From the NCBI GenBank assembly GCA_002101905.1, contig LQPU01000062.1:1-64000 (forward strand): 64,000 bases of DNA, written 5' to 3'. The DNA is from Mycobacterium shimoidei. GTDB taxonomy: Bacteria > Actinomycetota > Actinomycetes > Mycobacteriales > Mycobacteriaceae. How positions within the stretch are numbered: the first letter of the stretch is position 1; every line of letters starts with the position of its first letter. The notes below the pieces were generated by a model that was not told the DNA's origin, searched no databases, and saw nothing but the letters and a program-made list of their open reading frames with translations. The position numbers and the translations under genes are program-made. This document shows positions 27,358 to 35,336 of this stretch, in pieces.

Positions 27358-28574
27358 CCGAGAGCCCCCGGCCGTCGAACGCGGTTCGCGATCTCGTCGA
27401 CGCCGACCGCGAACTGGTGCTGTTGCGCGAACTCATTCAGGTCGCCTCCAGCGGACCCGGCGTGGAACCGCTGGCGGCCGCGGCCGCCCGGATGATCACC
27501 GCGGCCACCGGCACCGACGTGTGTTTCGTGCACGTCCTCGACGACAGCGACCGGTCCCTGACGCTGGCCGGTGCGACACCACCGTTCGACGGCCAGGTGG
27601 GCAAGATCCGGCTGCCGCTGGGCTCGGGGGTGTCGGGCTGGGTGGCCCGCCACCGCGAGCCGGTGGTGATCACCCACGACAAGGAGGCCGACCCGCGCTA
27701 CCTGCCGATCCAGTCTCTGCGCGGGCGAGATTTCACCTCGATGGTGTCGGTGCCGATGGAGACCGACCCGGGCGGGCTGGTCGGCGTGCTCAACGTCCAC
27801 ACCGTGGCACGGCGCGAATTCACCGACGGCGACGTGGAATTGCTGCGGGTCATCGGCGCCTTGATCGCCGGGGCGTTGCATCAGGCCCGGCTGCATCGCC
27901 GGCTGGTGGCCCGCGAACGCGCGCACGAGCTGTTCGTCGAGCAGGTGATCGAGGCGCAGGAAATCGAACGCCGCCGGCTCGCCGGCGACATCCACGACGG
28001 TATCTCGCAGCGCCTGATCACGTTGTCCTACCGGCTCGATGCGGCCGCGCGGGCCGTCGGCGAAGATCCGGCCGAAGCCTCGCAACAGCTCGACGAGGCC
28101 CGCGAACTAGCCGGGCTGACGCTGCAGGAAGCGCGGGCGGCCATCAGCGGACTGCGGCCGCCGGTGCTCGACGACCTCGGCCTGGCCGGCGGCCTGGCCA
28201 GCCTGGCCCATTCGATGCCGAAAATAGATATGCAGCTCGACCTTTCGGATGCCCGGCTGCCCGAGCACATCGAGCTGGCGCTGTACCGCATCGCCCAGGA
28301 AGGTTTGCAGAACATCGTCAAGCACGCGAAGGCGTCGACGACACGGCTGCGCTTCGCGGTTGACGGCCAGACCGCGCGGCTGGAAATCGCCGACAACGGA
28401 GTGGGTTTCGATACCTTCGAGAATCCGCTGGGCGGCGACGAGATGGGCGGCTACGGGGTGCTGTCGATGGCCGAGCGGGCCGAGCTGGTCGGCGGCCACT
28501 TGAACATTCGGTCGCGGCCGGGGGCCGGGACGACGGTCACGGCAACGATCCCACTCCCCTCCCTCCCCTCGTGA
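27354..28574 (+). CDS. Cytosolic GAF-domain sensor histidine kinase
   Basis: 406 residues with no membrane segment. A GAF domain spans about 25-180 (GTDVCFVHVLDD ... RDFTSMVSVPM). The HisKA_3 dimerisation domain carries phospho-His214 in LAGDIHDGISQRLI, and the HATPase domain shows NIVKHAKAS, ADNGVGF and GGYGVLSMAERAELVGG. This is the NarX/DevS-like class that pairs with LuxR-type regulators. The GAF ligand cannot be told from the sequence. It is cotranscribed with the response regulator upstream. Confidence 0.9.
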   Translation: MTESPRPSNAVRDLVDADRELVLLRELIQVASSGPGVEPLAAAAARMITAATGTDVCFVHVLDDSDRSLTLAGATPPFDGQVGKIRLPLGSGVSGWVARHREPVVITHDKEADPRYLPIQSLRGRDFTSMVSVPMETDPGGLVGVLNVHTVARREFTDGDVELLRVIGALIAGALHQARLHRRLVARERAHELFVEQVIEAQEIERRRLAGDIHDGISQRLITLSYRLDAAARAVGEDPAEASQQLDEARELAGLTLQEARAAISGLRPPVLDDLGLAGGLASLAHSMPKIDMQLDLSDARLPEHIELALYRIAQEGLQNIVKHAKASTTRLRFAVDGQTARLEIADNGVGFDTFENPLGGDEMGGYGVLSMAERAELVGGHLNIRSRPGAGTTVTATIPLPSLPS

Positions 28575-28593
28575 GCGCGTGCCGAGGGTGACT

Positions 28594-29112
28594 TTAGAAG
28601 TCGCCGGCGTTTCGTCGCAATGTTTCGATCGACGCCGTCAGTGCCTGCGATTCGCTCTCGGACATCCCGATGTCGGCGAACACTTGCTCGTTGAGCGTGA
28701 CGGTGGCGTCTTCGACCGTTGAGCGGCCCAGCTCGGTGATCTGCACCAGCGTGGTGCGACCGTCGGTGGGATGCGGCACCCGTTGCACCAGCCCGTTGGC
28801 CTCCAGCCGGCGGATCGCATGGGTGACGCTGGTGACGTGCACCTGCAGCCGGTCGGACGCCTTGGTGATCGGTAGGGCCCCGCTGCGGCTGAACGCCAGC
28901 AGCCGCAGCAGCTCGAAACGGGAAAAGCTCAGATCATAGGGCCGCAACGCGTTCTCGACGCGGGCCAGCAAGATCTGGTGCGCCCGCATCACGGACGTCA
29001 CCGCGACCATGCCCTGTGCCACATCGCCCCAGCCGGCCCGCTCCCAGTTGGTGCGCGCCAGGGCAATTGGATCGCGGTTGTCCGACGACTTGTCCGAGGT
29101 AGAAGGGGCCAC
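28594..29112 (-). CDS. MarR-family transcriptional regulator (Rv0737-like)
   Basis: 172 residues with a winged helix: LPITKASDRLQVHVTSVTHAIRRLEANGLVQRVPHPTDGRTT. MarR proteins are dimeric repressors, often answering small phenolic or oxidant ligands. It lies 33 bp after the aminotransferase gene on the same strand. In M. tuberculosis the like gene Rv0737 is next to rslA; here about 12.7 kb of accessory genes separates them. It may control part of the cluster. Confidence 0.85.
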   Translation of the reverse strand: MAPSTSDKSSDNRDPIALARTNWERAGWGDVAQGMVAVTSVMRAHQILLARVENALRPYDLSFSRFELLRLLAFSRSGALPITKASDRLQVHVTSVTHAIRRLEANGLVQRVPHPTDGRTTLVQITELGRSTVEDATVTLNEQVFADIGMSESESQALTASIETLRRNAGDF

Positions 29113-29145
29113 GCCCTTTCTTACCGCACTTCAAGCGGCAGCGGG

Positions 29146-30174
29146 TCAGGGCCGGGACTTTCGCACTGCGGACAGCACCGCCAGCGTCGACTCGCGTGCT
29201 CCGACCGTGATCCGCGCGCCGCCGTCGTCGTAATAGCGGGCCTGCAGCCCGCTGTCGGCGAAAGTGTCGCGCCATCGCCGTCCCCGCGGCGGCAGATAGA
29301 CGAAGTTCGCGTGGGAGTCGGTGCTGTACACCCCCATGGCCGAGAGCCGCATGCGGAGATAACGTCGCTCTGCGGTGATCAGCCGGATCCGTTGCAGCAG
29401 TTGATCTTGCGCATCATAGGAGGCGGCGACGCCGATCAAGCTGGTTATCGCGGTGCCAAACGGCAGCTGGTTGGTCCACAGCGCCTTGGCCAACTCCGCC
29501 GACCCGACTCCGTATCCGATCCGCAGGCCGGCAAGCCCATATGCCTTGGAGAAGGTCCGTACCACCACCACGTTGGGAAATTGCGCGATCAGCCCCACCG
29601 GGTCGATCCGGTGTTCGGGGGCGACGAATTCGATGTACGCCTCGTCGAAAAGCACGGTCGTGTCGGCCGGTACCCGACCCAAGAACCGCGTCACGTCGGC
29701 CGCTGGTTCGATTGTTCCGGTCGGGTTGTGCGGCCGGCACAACGCCACCACGCGGGCTTCTGCGGAAGCGTCGGCCAGCGCGTCCAAGTCGTGGTGGCCG
29801 TCCTCGTCGAGCGGTACGCACACCGATCTCAGCCGTGCAATCTGCGCAAGGATCGGATACCCGTCGAACGTCGGTGACGCCATGACGATGCTGTCGCCGG
29901 GTTCGGCCACCGCCCGCAGCACCTCCATCACCACACCGGTCGCACCGGCCCCGAGCAAAAGCTGATCCTCGGGCAGACAAGCGTGGGCACCGATCAGTTG
30001 ACGCAGCCGCTCGGGCAGAAACTCCGGGTAGCGGTTGGCAGCGTCGATCGAACCGATCAATGCCGACCGCACCGCTGGCAGCGGCGGAAAGGGATTCTCG
30101 TTCAGCGCCAACGCAAGTGGATCAATCGCAGGCGGCAGCACATCGCCAGCGATGGATCGCTCTGCGGCAGACAT
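29146..30174 (-). CDS. PLP-dependent class I/II aminotransferase (HisC-like)
   Basis: 342 residues. Fold type I signatures are ALNENPFPP, the PLP Asn block RPHNPTGT, FDEAYIEF, and the Schiff-base Lys in TFSKAYGLAGLRIGYG. It resembles histidinol-phosphate aminotransferases, but the context is a biosynthesis-like operon, so it probably aminates another keto compound. Its start overlaps the KAS III stop (TGATG), placing it as the fourth gene after the ThDP enzyme, with the SRPBCC and KAS III genes between. Confidence 0.85.
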   Translation of the reverse strand: MSAAERSIAGDVLPPAIDPLALALNENPFPPLPAVRSALIGSIDAANRYPEFLPERLRQLIGAHACLPEDQLLLGAGATGVVMEVLRAVAEPGDSIVMASPTFDGYPILAQIARLRSVCVPLDEDGHHDLDALADASAEARVVALCRPHNPTGTIEPAADVTRFLGRVPADTTVLFDEAYIEFVAPEHRIDPVGLIAQFPNVVVVRTFSKAYGLAGLRIGYGVGSAELAKALWTNQLPFGTAITSLIGVAASYDAQDQLLQRIRLITAERRYLRMRLSAMGVYSTDSHANFVYLPPRGRRWRDTFADSGLQARYYDDGGARITVGARESTLAVLSAVRKSRP

Positions 30175-31199
30175 CAGCTGCGTCCGCCCCAGCGCACCGC
30201 CGCCGCGCCGGCGAAGTCACCGGCATGCGCGAACGCGGCCATCAGCACAATCTCGCCGGCCTTGAGCTGGCCGTCGGAGATCGCCCGGTCAAGGTTGACC
30301 GGGATGCCCGCACCGAACAGGTTGCCGCATTCGTCGAAGGTGTCGCGATGCCGTTCGGGCGGCAGTTCGAGGGCTTCACGCCAGTTACGCAGAAACACCC
30401 GATTGGGCTGATTGCTGACGAATAGATCAATGTCTTTGGGTTGCAGTCCAATTCGATCACACACCGCGAATGAGACTTCGGGGACCTGGCGGTTGCCGCG
30501 GGCCAGCACCTTGGTGATCTTGGTCTCGGTAAAACCGATACAGCCCTCACCGGGGCCGGCCTGCCACCACTTGCGCGGCGGATCGATGGCGAGCGTCATG
30601 TCGCCGGCGTATTCGCCGTAGGTGCGGCATTCCACGTCGAGTATGGGTGACTTATCTGACACCGTTACCAAACCGACCGCCGCCGCGTCGCCGGGGACCG
30701 CTGCCTGTGATTTGCGCCGTACCCCGGGCTGGTCGAACACCTGTCCCGCCGCGTTCTGCGCGATCGCGATCAGCGCGGTGTGCCCTGCGCCCGTGCTCAG
30801 CAATTGGCGAGCCATCCTGAGTCCCAACACAAATGCGGCACAGCCGCCGTTGTGCAAGTCCAGCACCCAGGACGGGCGCATGCCGAGCCGGTGCGCGATG
30901 CCGCCGCCCTCACCGTAGAACGCCATATCCGGCACCTGGGTGTGGGTGATGAGGACATCGACGTTCTCGATGGTTTCGCGACCATGACGCTCGATCAGTA
31001 GCTGCGCCGCCCGCTCGACCATGTCGACCGCGGTTTCGTCGGGCGCGACGTGGTGACGAAACTTGGGGGCGCGGAACATCACATTGTCGCGGAGCTCGTC
31101 GGATTCGGCGAATTGCGCGTAGTAGTCCGCGCCGATCGGCTCACCGGGCAGGTATGTGGAAACGTCGATCAGGCTGACTTCAGCCATGGCGCCGCTCAT
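30174..31199 (-). CDS. KAS III-like condensing or acyl-transfer enzyme lacking the catalytic His
   Basis: 341 residues of the thiolase fold, FabH-like. The nucleophile is Cys120 (LHNGGCAAFVLG). The Asn of the triad is Asn293 (GNLFGAGIP). At the place of the FabH HQAN motif the sequence is VSNQPN (261-266), so the decarboxylation His is replaced by Asn263. This suggests acyl transfer without malonyl decarboxylation, or a changed condensation. It lies seven bases after the SRPBCC gene and overlaps the aminotransferase. An internal ATG at 31187 is an alternative start. Confidence 0.85.
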   Translation of the reverse strand: MSGAMAEVSLIDVSTYLPGEPIGADYYAQFAESDELRDNVMFRAPKFRHHVAPDETAVDMVERAAQLLIERHGRETIENVDVLITHTQVPDMAFYGEGGGIAHRLGMRPSWVLDLHNGGCAAFVLGLRMARQLLSTGAGHTALIAIAQNAAGQVFDQPGVRRKSQAAVPGDAAAVGLVTVSDKSPILDVECRTYGEYAGDMTLAIDPPRKWWQAGPGEGCIGFTETKITKVLARGNRQVPEVSFAVCDRIGLQPKDIDLFVSNQPNRVFLRNWREALELPPERHRDTFDECGNLFGAGIPVNLDRAISDGQLKAGEIVLMAAFAHAGDFAGAAAVRWGGRS

Positions 31200-31206
31200 G
31201 CCGTCC

Positions 31207-31785
31207 TCACTTCATCCAGTCGGGGGTCATCGGCAAACCATTGCGGTGCCGGTATTCAGCGATCATTTTGAGGTTGTTCAACTCCAGACGGTGACCGGGG
31301 TTGCGGCGATGCAAAGGATGGCGGCAATTCGTCCACACCACAACGGATCCAGGCTTGTCTACCACCGCTTGCGCGTCGATCACCCGCATCAGATACATCA
31401 TCCATAGGTGAATGGATTCCCAGGCGCAATGGTGATGGACGGTGCGCGCACGGGCATTCGCCACCGCGCGGGTGAAGATCTGCGTCTGTGGCAGCAACCG
31501 GTCATAGGCGAGCCACAATCCGGGCTCATCAGTTGGAGTAAAGCCACGAAGGGTATACGTCCACTCTTCCAGACTGCGGGCGTTGGCCAGGTATCCGAAC
31601 AGTTCGTCGGGCGGGCAGTCGACGTACTCGTTGACCGTGCAGTACTGGCCGAAGACCTCGTGGTGGGGGTAGACCGACCGCATCTTGGCCATCAGGATCG
31701 GTGCGGTCTGTTCTAGTGGTGCCGTCTCGATCCGGATGACTCCGTCGATGCGTTCGGCGACGCCGCTAAGCACTCGCCCCGACAT
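31207..31785 (-). CDS. SRPBCC-like protein, first paralog
   Basis: 192 residues: CPPDELFGYLANARSLEEWTYTLRGF resembles the polyketide-cyclase/START-like (SRPBCC) N-terminal block, and the C-terminus is NNLKMIAEYRHRNGLPMTP. It shares most of its length with the protein at 40930-41595, but lacks about 22 residues present there before the C-terminal block. SRPBCC proteins bind hydrophobic ligands and include aromatases/cyclases. It overlaps the ThDP gene by 20 bases. Fold assignment is moderate; function is inferred from context only. Confidence 0.7.
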   Translation of the reverse strand: MSGRVLSGVAERIDGVIRIETAPLEQTAPILMAKMRSVYPHHEVFGQYCTVNEYVDCPPDELFGYLANARSLEEWTYTLRGFTPTDEPGLWLAYDRLLPQTQIFTRAVANARARTVHHHCAWESIHLWMMYLMRVIDAQAVVDKPGSVVVWTNCRHPLHRRNPGHRLELNNLKMIAEYRHRNGLPMTPDWMK

Positions 31786-33496
31786 GCGTCAAGTTCTCCT
31801 GTGCAAGTGGGTTCTCTTCTGTAGCCGTCGGTCTCGACGACGCAGCGGCGAGGAAAGCGGCGAACGGCGGAATCTCGTCGGCCGCGCATTCGACGCTGAC
31901 TACCGACGGCCCATCCACCTCGAGCGCCGCCTGTATCGCCGACGTGAACTCGTCGGCCTCGGTGACGTCGACGGACCGCAATCCGGGAAACATCGCCGCC
32001 AGACCCGCCCCCAATTGGCTTGAGGCAAAACGGTTGTAGGTGTAGCGGTCGTTGTAGAACAGCTGCTCGCGAGTCACGCACATCGCGTGGGCGTTGTTGT
32101 TGAACAACACGAACGTCACAGGGAGCCTGTACTGCACGGCGGTGTGCACCTCCATGCCATGCATGAAAAACGCCCCGTCCCCGGCGATCACCACCACGCG
32201 CCGATGGCCGCCGAACGCCATCCCGATGCCCGCGCCGAAGCTGTAGCCCATGCCGCCCATGCCCAGCGCGACGACGAACCGGCCATCGCGGCGGCTCGGC
32301 AGGTAGTGGATGGCGGCGGCGCCGGTGTTGCCGGCGTCGACGACGACGTCCACCCCGTCGGGCACCGCGTCATCGAGCGCCCGCATGGCGTCGAGGTAGC
32401 GCACACCGGGGCCGTCGAAGGCAGGCGGAGTCAGCTCGCGGTACAGCACCGAGTCGGGCACCCGAAGTCCACTGAGCCGGCCGTGCCCGGACACCGCAGC
32501 CGCCAGCAAGCGCAACGACGCCTTTAAATCGTCGGTGTGCCCGTGGGTGCACGCGACGTACGGCGCCGCCGACCCGATGGACACCGTGCGATCCGCGCGC
32601 AACGCGCCGTCAAGGCCGGCGCGCGCGGTGACCGGCAAGCGGGTTCCCACCACGAGGCACAATGCGCTGCCGGCCACTGCCTCGGCAACACCGGGGTGTC
32701 CCATGACACCGGTGACTCCCAGCGCCGACGCCGAACCCAAACCAGGAGTGCCGGCGACATCTTTTGCGTCCGGCACGCAAGCCACCCGCGCACGCAGCAC
32801 GGCGCGCAAGCACTCCAACTCCGCTCGTGCATCGTCGCGCGCAACCTGTTCGCCCGCGATGATGGTGACCGAGCCGGTCGCCTGCCGCAGCGCACGAAGA
32901 ATCGGATGCGGATCGCCGATGGAGCGCTGCCGCTCCGCGTCGTCCTCGACTGGGTAGCCGTTGGCCCTTACTGGCGCCTGTTGAATATCTTTCGGCAGCA
33001 ATAACACTGCGGGGCCACCGGACCGCGCCGCCGCCAGCGCTGCCGGCAACACGGAGATGATGTCGGCGGGCGTCGTGACCCGACGGCAGAACACCGACAC
33101 CGCCGAAAACACCGCCTCGGCGTTCAGCGAGCCATTGCAGCCGCTGGTGTCCTGAAAGCTACCCAACCCATCCATCGCCGTCGCGGGCTGTCCGACCAGG
33201 GCCAACACCGGCACCCGACTGGCCAACGACTCCCCCAGGCCCGGGACCAGGTTTAATGCACCGCCGCCGGAGGTTGCTGCCACCACGCCCACGCCGTGCC
33301 CGGCGCGGCTGTAACCATCGGCCATCGTGGCGGCAGAGAACTCATGCTTGGCCAACACCGCGGTAATGCCTGACCGGAAATATGCAGCGTCGTAAAGATC
33401 TTCGATGTTGGCGCCATCGACACCGAAAATGTAGTCGACTCCGCTCCTCGCGAGATAACCAACGATGTGGTCGACCACCCGGTGCGTCGTTGACAT
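31766..33496 (-). CDS. ThDP-dependent acetolactate synthase-like enzyme
   Basis: 576 residues in the three-domain ThDP layout. The cofactor-activating Glu52 lies in LAKHEFSAATMADGYSR; the Mg/ThDP motif is GDGAFFMHGMEVHTA...LFNNN near the C-terminus. Such enzymes decarboxylate 2-keto acids or make acyloins. No regulatory ilvN partner is nearby, and the gene heads an operon with SRPBCC, KAS III-like and aminotransferase genes, so a role outside branched-chain amino acid synthesis is likely. The ATG at 33496 is seven bases from a SigL-type -10, giving a leaderless mRNA; the in-frame TTG at 33520 lies inside that promoter and is rejected. Confidence 0.88.
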   Translation of the reverse strand: MSTTHRVVDHIVGYLARSGVDYIFGVDGANIEDLYDAAYFRSGITAVLAKHEFSAATMADGYSRAGHGVGVVAATSGGGALNLVPGLGESLASRVPVLALVGQPATAMDGLGSFQDTSGCNGSLNAEAVFSAVSVFCRRVTTPADIISVLPAALAAARSGGPAVLLLPKDIQQAPVRANGYPVEDDAERQRSIGDPHPILRALRQATGSVTIIAGEQVARDDARAELECLRAVLRARVACVPDAKDVAGTPGLGSASALGVTGVMGHPGVAEAVAGSALCLVVGTRLPVTARAGLDGALRADRTVSIGSAAPYVACTHGHTDDLKASLRLLAAAVSGHGRLSGLRVPDSVLYRELTPPAFDGPGVRYLDAMRALDDAVPDGVDVVVDAGNTGAAAIHYLPSRRDGRFVVALGMGGMGYSFGAGIGMAFGGHRRVVVIAGDGAFFMHGMEVHTAVQYRLPVTFVLFNNNAHAMCVTREQLFYNDRYTYNRFASSQLGAGLAAMFPGLRSVDVTEADEFTSAIQAALEVDGPSVVSVECAADEIPPFAAFLAAASSRPTATEENPLAQENLTHVGASA

Positions 33497-33502
33497 ACCA
33501 AA

Positions 33503-33530
33503 GACACGACTCGCAGGCAACTAGGGTTCA
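33503..33530 (-). promoter_or_regulatory. SigL-type promoter of the ThDP-enzyme operon
   Basis: On the minus strand, TGAACC (33530-33525), 16 bp, CGTGTC (33508-33503), then six bases and ATG. Both hexamers match the M. tuberculosis SigL consensus as remembered, and the spacing is identical to the promoter before sigL at 43176-43203. Predicted transcription starts at the ATG. Confidence 0.8.
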
Positions 33531-33624
33531 CCAGCGACATCTGCGCCAATGCCGCTACCACCGACTTTGGCGAGGCGGTTTGCACCACCCAGGTTCGCCG
33601 GGCTCTCCACCGGTCAACAATCTT

Positions 33625-34827
33625 CTACTGACGCAACAGATTTGGGCGGCTGCGGCCATTGCTGACCTGTGCGGCAATGCCACGGTGACTTACCGAACCC
33701 AGAAACGTCGTGAGCGCCCAGGTGTGCAATCGATCGGGAATCATCGCCGCAGGTCTCAGCACCGACTCGTTATGTGATACCTGCAGCTTGGTCACCCGGG
33801 AGACGGCCCTGACCTTGCGTCGCCGGGTGTCCTCATACCAACGCAGCGCGCCGGGCAGGTCACGGTGGGTTCCGTTGGCCAGATCGGACAGCGCCTTGCG
33901 CAGCACCATCGTGTCGAGCAGCGCCTGATTGGTCCCCTGCGCGAGGGTGGGAGGCATCGTATGAGCGGCGTCGCCGAGCAATGTCACAACGCCGTCGCCC
34001 CGTCGCGGAATCGAATGCCAGTAGTGCGGGAAGGGTGAAGGAGCCAGGTCGTCGTCGGTGAGCGCCTCCAGCACCCGATCCACCAAATCGGACCAGCCGC
34101 CGAAGTGAGCGCGGATCATCTCGATCGGGCGGTCCGGTCTGACGGAATCGGGCGACCACGGCAAGTCGAACCACCACTGCAGCGCGAACCCGCCGGAGGG
34201 CCACAGCCCGAGGTTTCCACCTGCGCCGATCATCATCAGCGCGACACTTCTGTCGTCAACCAGTGGCAGGTTGACCAATCCCTGCCAGCTGCACCAACCG
34301 GTCGCCGCGGCCGGTTTCGCGCCGACCACGTCGCGAACCACCGAGTGCAGGCCATCCGCACCGATCAGCAAATCTCCCTCGGCCGAGCTGCCGTCGTCGA
34401 ACACGACCCGCACCGCGCCGGGTTCCCTGACCACCGCGACCGCATGAGCGCCGCAGCGGATCCGATCGTCTGGGAAGCCGTCACGCAGCCGTTCGAGCAA
34501 CACTCGACGCGGAACCATCCGAATCGGCGCGCCAAGCCGGTCTGCGATCGCATCCAGATCCAACGTGGCCACCCGCCGACCCGTGGAGGTCAGGATCCGT
34601 ACAGAAGACAGCTGCTGACCGGCCCCGCCCATGTCGACGCCCAGCTGCGCAAGCACCGTCGCGCCGTTCGACCAGATGGTCACCGCGCCGCCGGCCGCCG
34701 TCACACTCGGACGCCGTTCGAAGACGGTGACGTCATGTCCATCGCGCAGCAACCCCCGAGCGATGGCGATGCCGGCCACCCCGGCTCCGACGACCAGGAT
34801 CCGAAGTGGTCGATCGCGCTGCGTCAA
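33625..34827 (-). CDS. FAD-dependent aromatic-type monooxygenase (PHBH family)
   Basis: 400 residues. FAD-binding GxGxxG in ILVVGAGVAGIAIARGL, the DG-type block LLIGADGLHSVVR, and GDAAHTMPPTLAQGTNQALLD binding the FAD ribityl/phosphate. Group A flavin hydroxylases insert oxygen into activated rings using NAD(P)H. The only start in frame with the fold is TTG at 34827, with GGGAGA upstream, 13 bases after the stop of the small membrane gene; coupling to that gene is likely. It ends 128 bp before the ThDP gene, which has its own promoter. Confidence 0.87.
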   Translation of the reverse strand: MTQRDRPLRILVVGAGVAGIAIARGLLRDGHDVTVFERRPSVTAAGGAVTIWSNGATVLAQLGVDMGGAGQQLSSVRILTSTGRRVATLDLDAIADRLGAPIRMVPRRVLLERLRDGFPDDRIRCGAHAVAVVREPGAVRVVFDDGSSAEGDLLIGADGLHSVVRDVVGAKPAAATGWCSWQGLVNLPLVDDRSVALMMIGAGGNLGLWPSGGFALQWWFDLPWSPDSVRPDRPIEMIRAHFGGWSDLVDRVLEALTDDDLAPSPFPHYWHSIPRRGDGVVTLLGDAAHTMPPTLAQGTNQALLDTMVLRKALSDLANGTHRDLPGALRWYEDTRRRKVRAVSRVTKLQVSHNESVLRPAAMIPDRLHTWALTTFLGSVSHRGIAAQVSNGRSRPNLLRQ

Positions 34828-34840
34828 TCCAGCTCTCCCA

Positions 34841-34966
34841 TCAATCCTGGGCGTGCCGTTCGTAATCCCACCGTTCGAGTCGTTGTTGCACTCGTAGCAG
34901 GCCGGCCCCGGCCAGCGGCACGCCCAGGGAAAGGGACGACACCAACACGATCAACCACGGGCTCAT
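34841..34966 (-). CDS. 41-residue membrane peptide at head of the monooxygenase operon
   Basis: MSPWLIVLVSSLSLGVPLAG, then AGLLRVQQRLERWDYERHAQD: one membrane segment followed by a charged amphipathic tail. The start is supported by a strong RBS (AGGAGG, nine bases upstream) and a SigL-type promoter immediately before it. The stop is 13 bases from the TTG start of the monooxygenase. It is too short for common gene-calling limits. It may anchor or regulate a partner; unknown. Confidence 0.7.
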   Translation of the reverse strand: MSPWLIVLVSSLSLGVPLAGAGLLRVQQRLERWDYERHAQD

Positions 34967-34985
34967 CGCCAAACCTCCTACCGGT

Positions 34986-35013
34986 TATACGCCGGGCCGC
35001 GGCCAGAGGTTCA
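34986..35013 (-). promoter_or_regulatory. SigL-type promoter of the membrane peptide/monooxygenase genes
   Basis: Minus strand: TGAACC (35013-35008), 16 bp, CGTATA (34991-34986). The -35 and spacing match the other boxes, while the -10 differs from CGTGTC at two positions. The predicted start is next to the AGGAGG RBS. The -35 element forms an inverted repeat GGTTCA-TAAA-TGAACC with the plus-strand box beside it. Confidence 0.7.
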
Positions 35014-35017
35014 TAAA

Positions 35018-35045
35018 TGAACCGCGCGCGCAGGCGCGTCGTGTC
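35018..35045 (+). promoter_or_regulatory. SigL-type promoter toward the ABC transporter
   Basis: Plus strand: TGAACC (35018-35023), 16 bp, CGTGTC (35040-35045), a full match to the SigL-type boxes. It is back-to-back with the minus-strand promoter, the two -35 elements being four bases apart. The first long gene downstream is the ABC ATPase at 35337, which leaves a leader of about 285 bases or a small gene in between. Confidence 0.75.
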
Positions 35046-35336
35046 ACCAGGGAGAACCCGTGAACGGCCATGAACGGCCCGCTGCGCGCGATTCGCCGAA
35101 ACGCCACTCGGATAGCCGATGCGATCGCAGACTGGAGGAGGCTCGTCGCTGCGCCCAGCCGAGTGCCCCGCAGCGGTATCTCGGTAGCCGGGAGGAAGGT
35201 CAGGACTGATGCGCGCTGTCCGGCGAACGAACGCTCTTCCGCGGCACGGGCGGGTGCCAAGCCGCGCGTTGCGAGACCGTGTGGAATAGCCTTGTGCCGC
35301 AACCGGATAGCCAATTCCACAGCTGGATAGGACACG
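35046..35336 (+). other. Leader region before the ABC transporter, possible small gene
   Basis: About 290 bp between the promoter and the ABC ATPase start. One frame, ATG 35070 to stop 35330 (86 residues, basic, MNGPLRAIRRNATRIADAIADW... cut here), ends six bases before the ATPase start. It has no recognised domain and only a weak RBS (GGGAG, 14 bases upstream). It may be a small protein, a leader peptide or untranslated leader. Coding status is undecided. Confidence 0.3.

Noticed and set aside
28594..31199. Aminotransferase as a true hisC
   Set aside because: No other histidine genes nearby, and it is translationally coupled to a KAS III-like gene; a pathway-specific role is more likely.
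33497..33520. Eight extra N-terminal codons for the ThDP enzyme
   Set aside because: They overlap the -10 and spacer of the promoter and begin with TTG; the ATG at 33496 has the family-like start.
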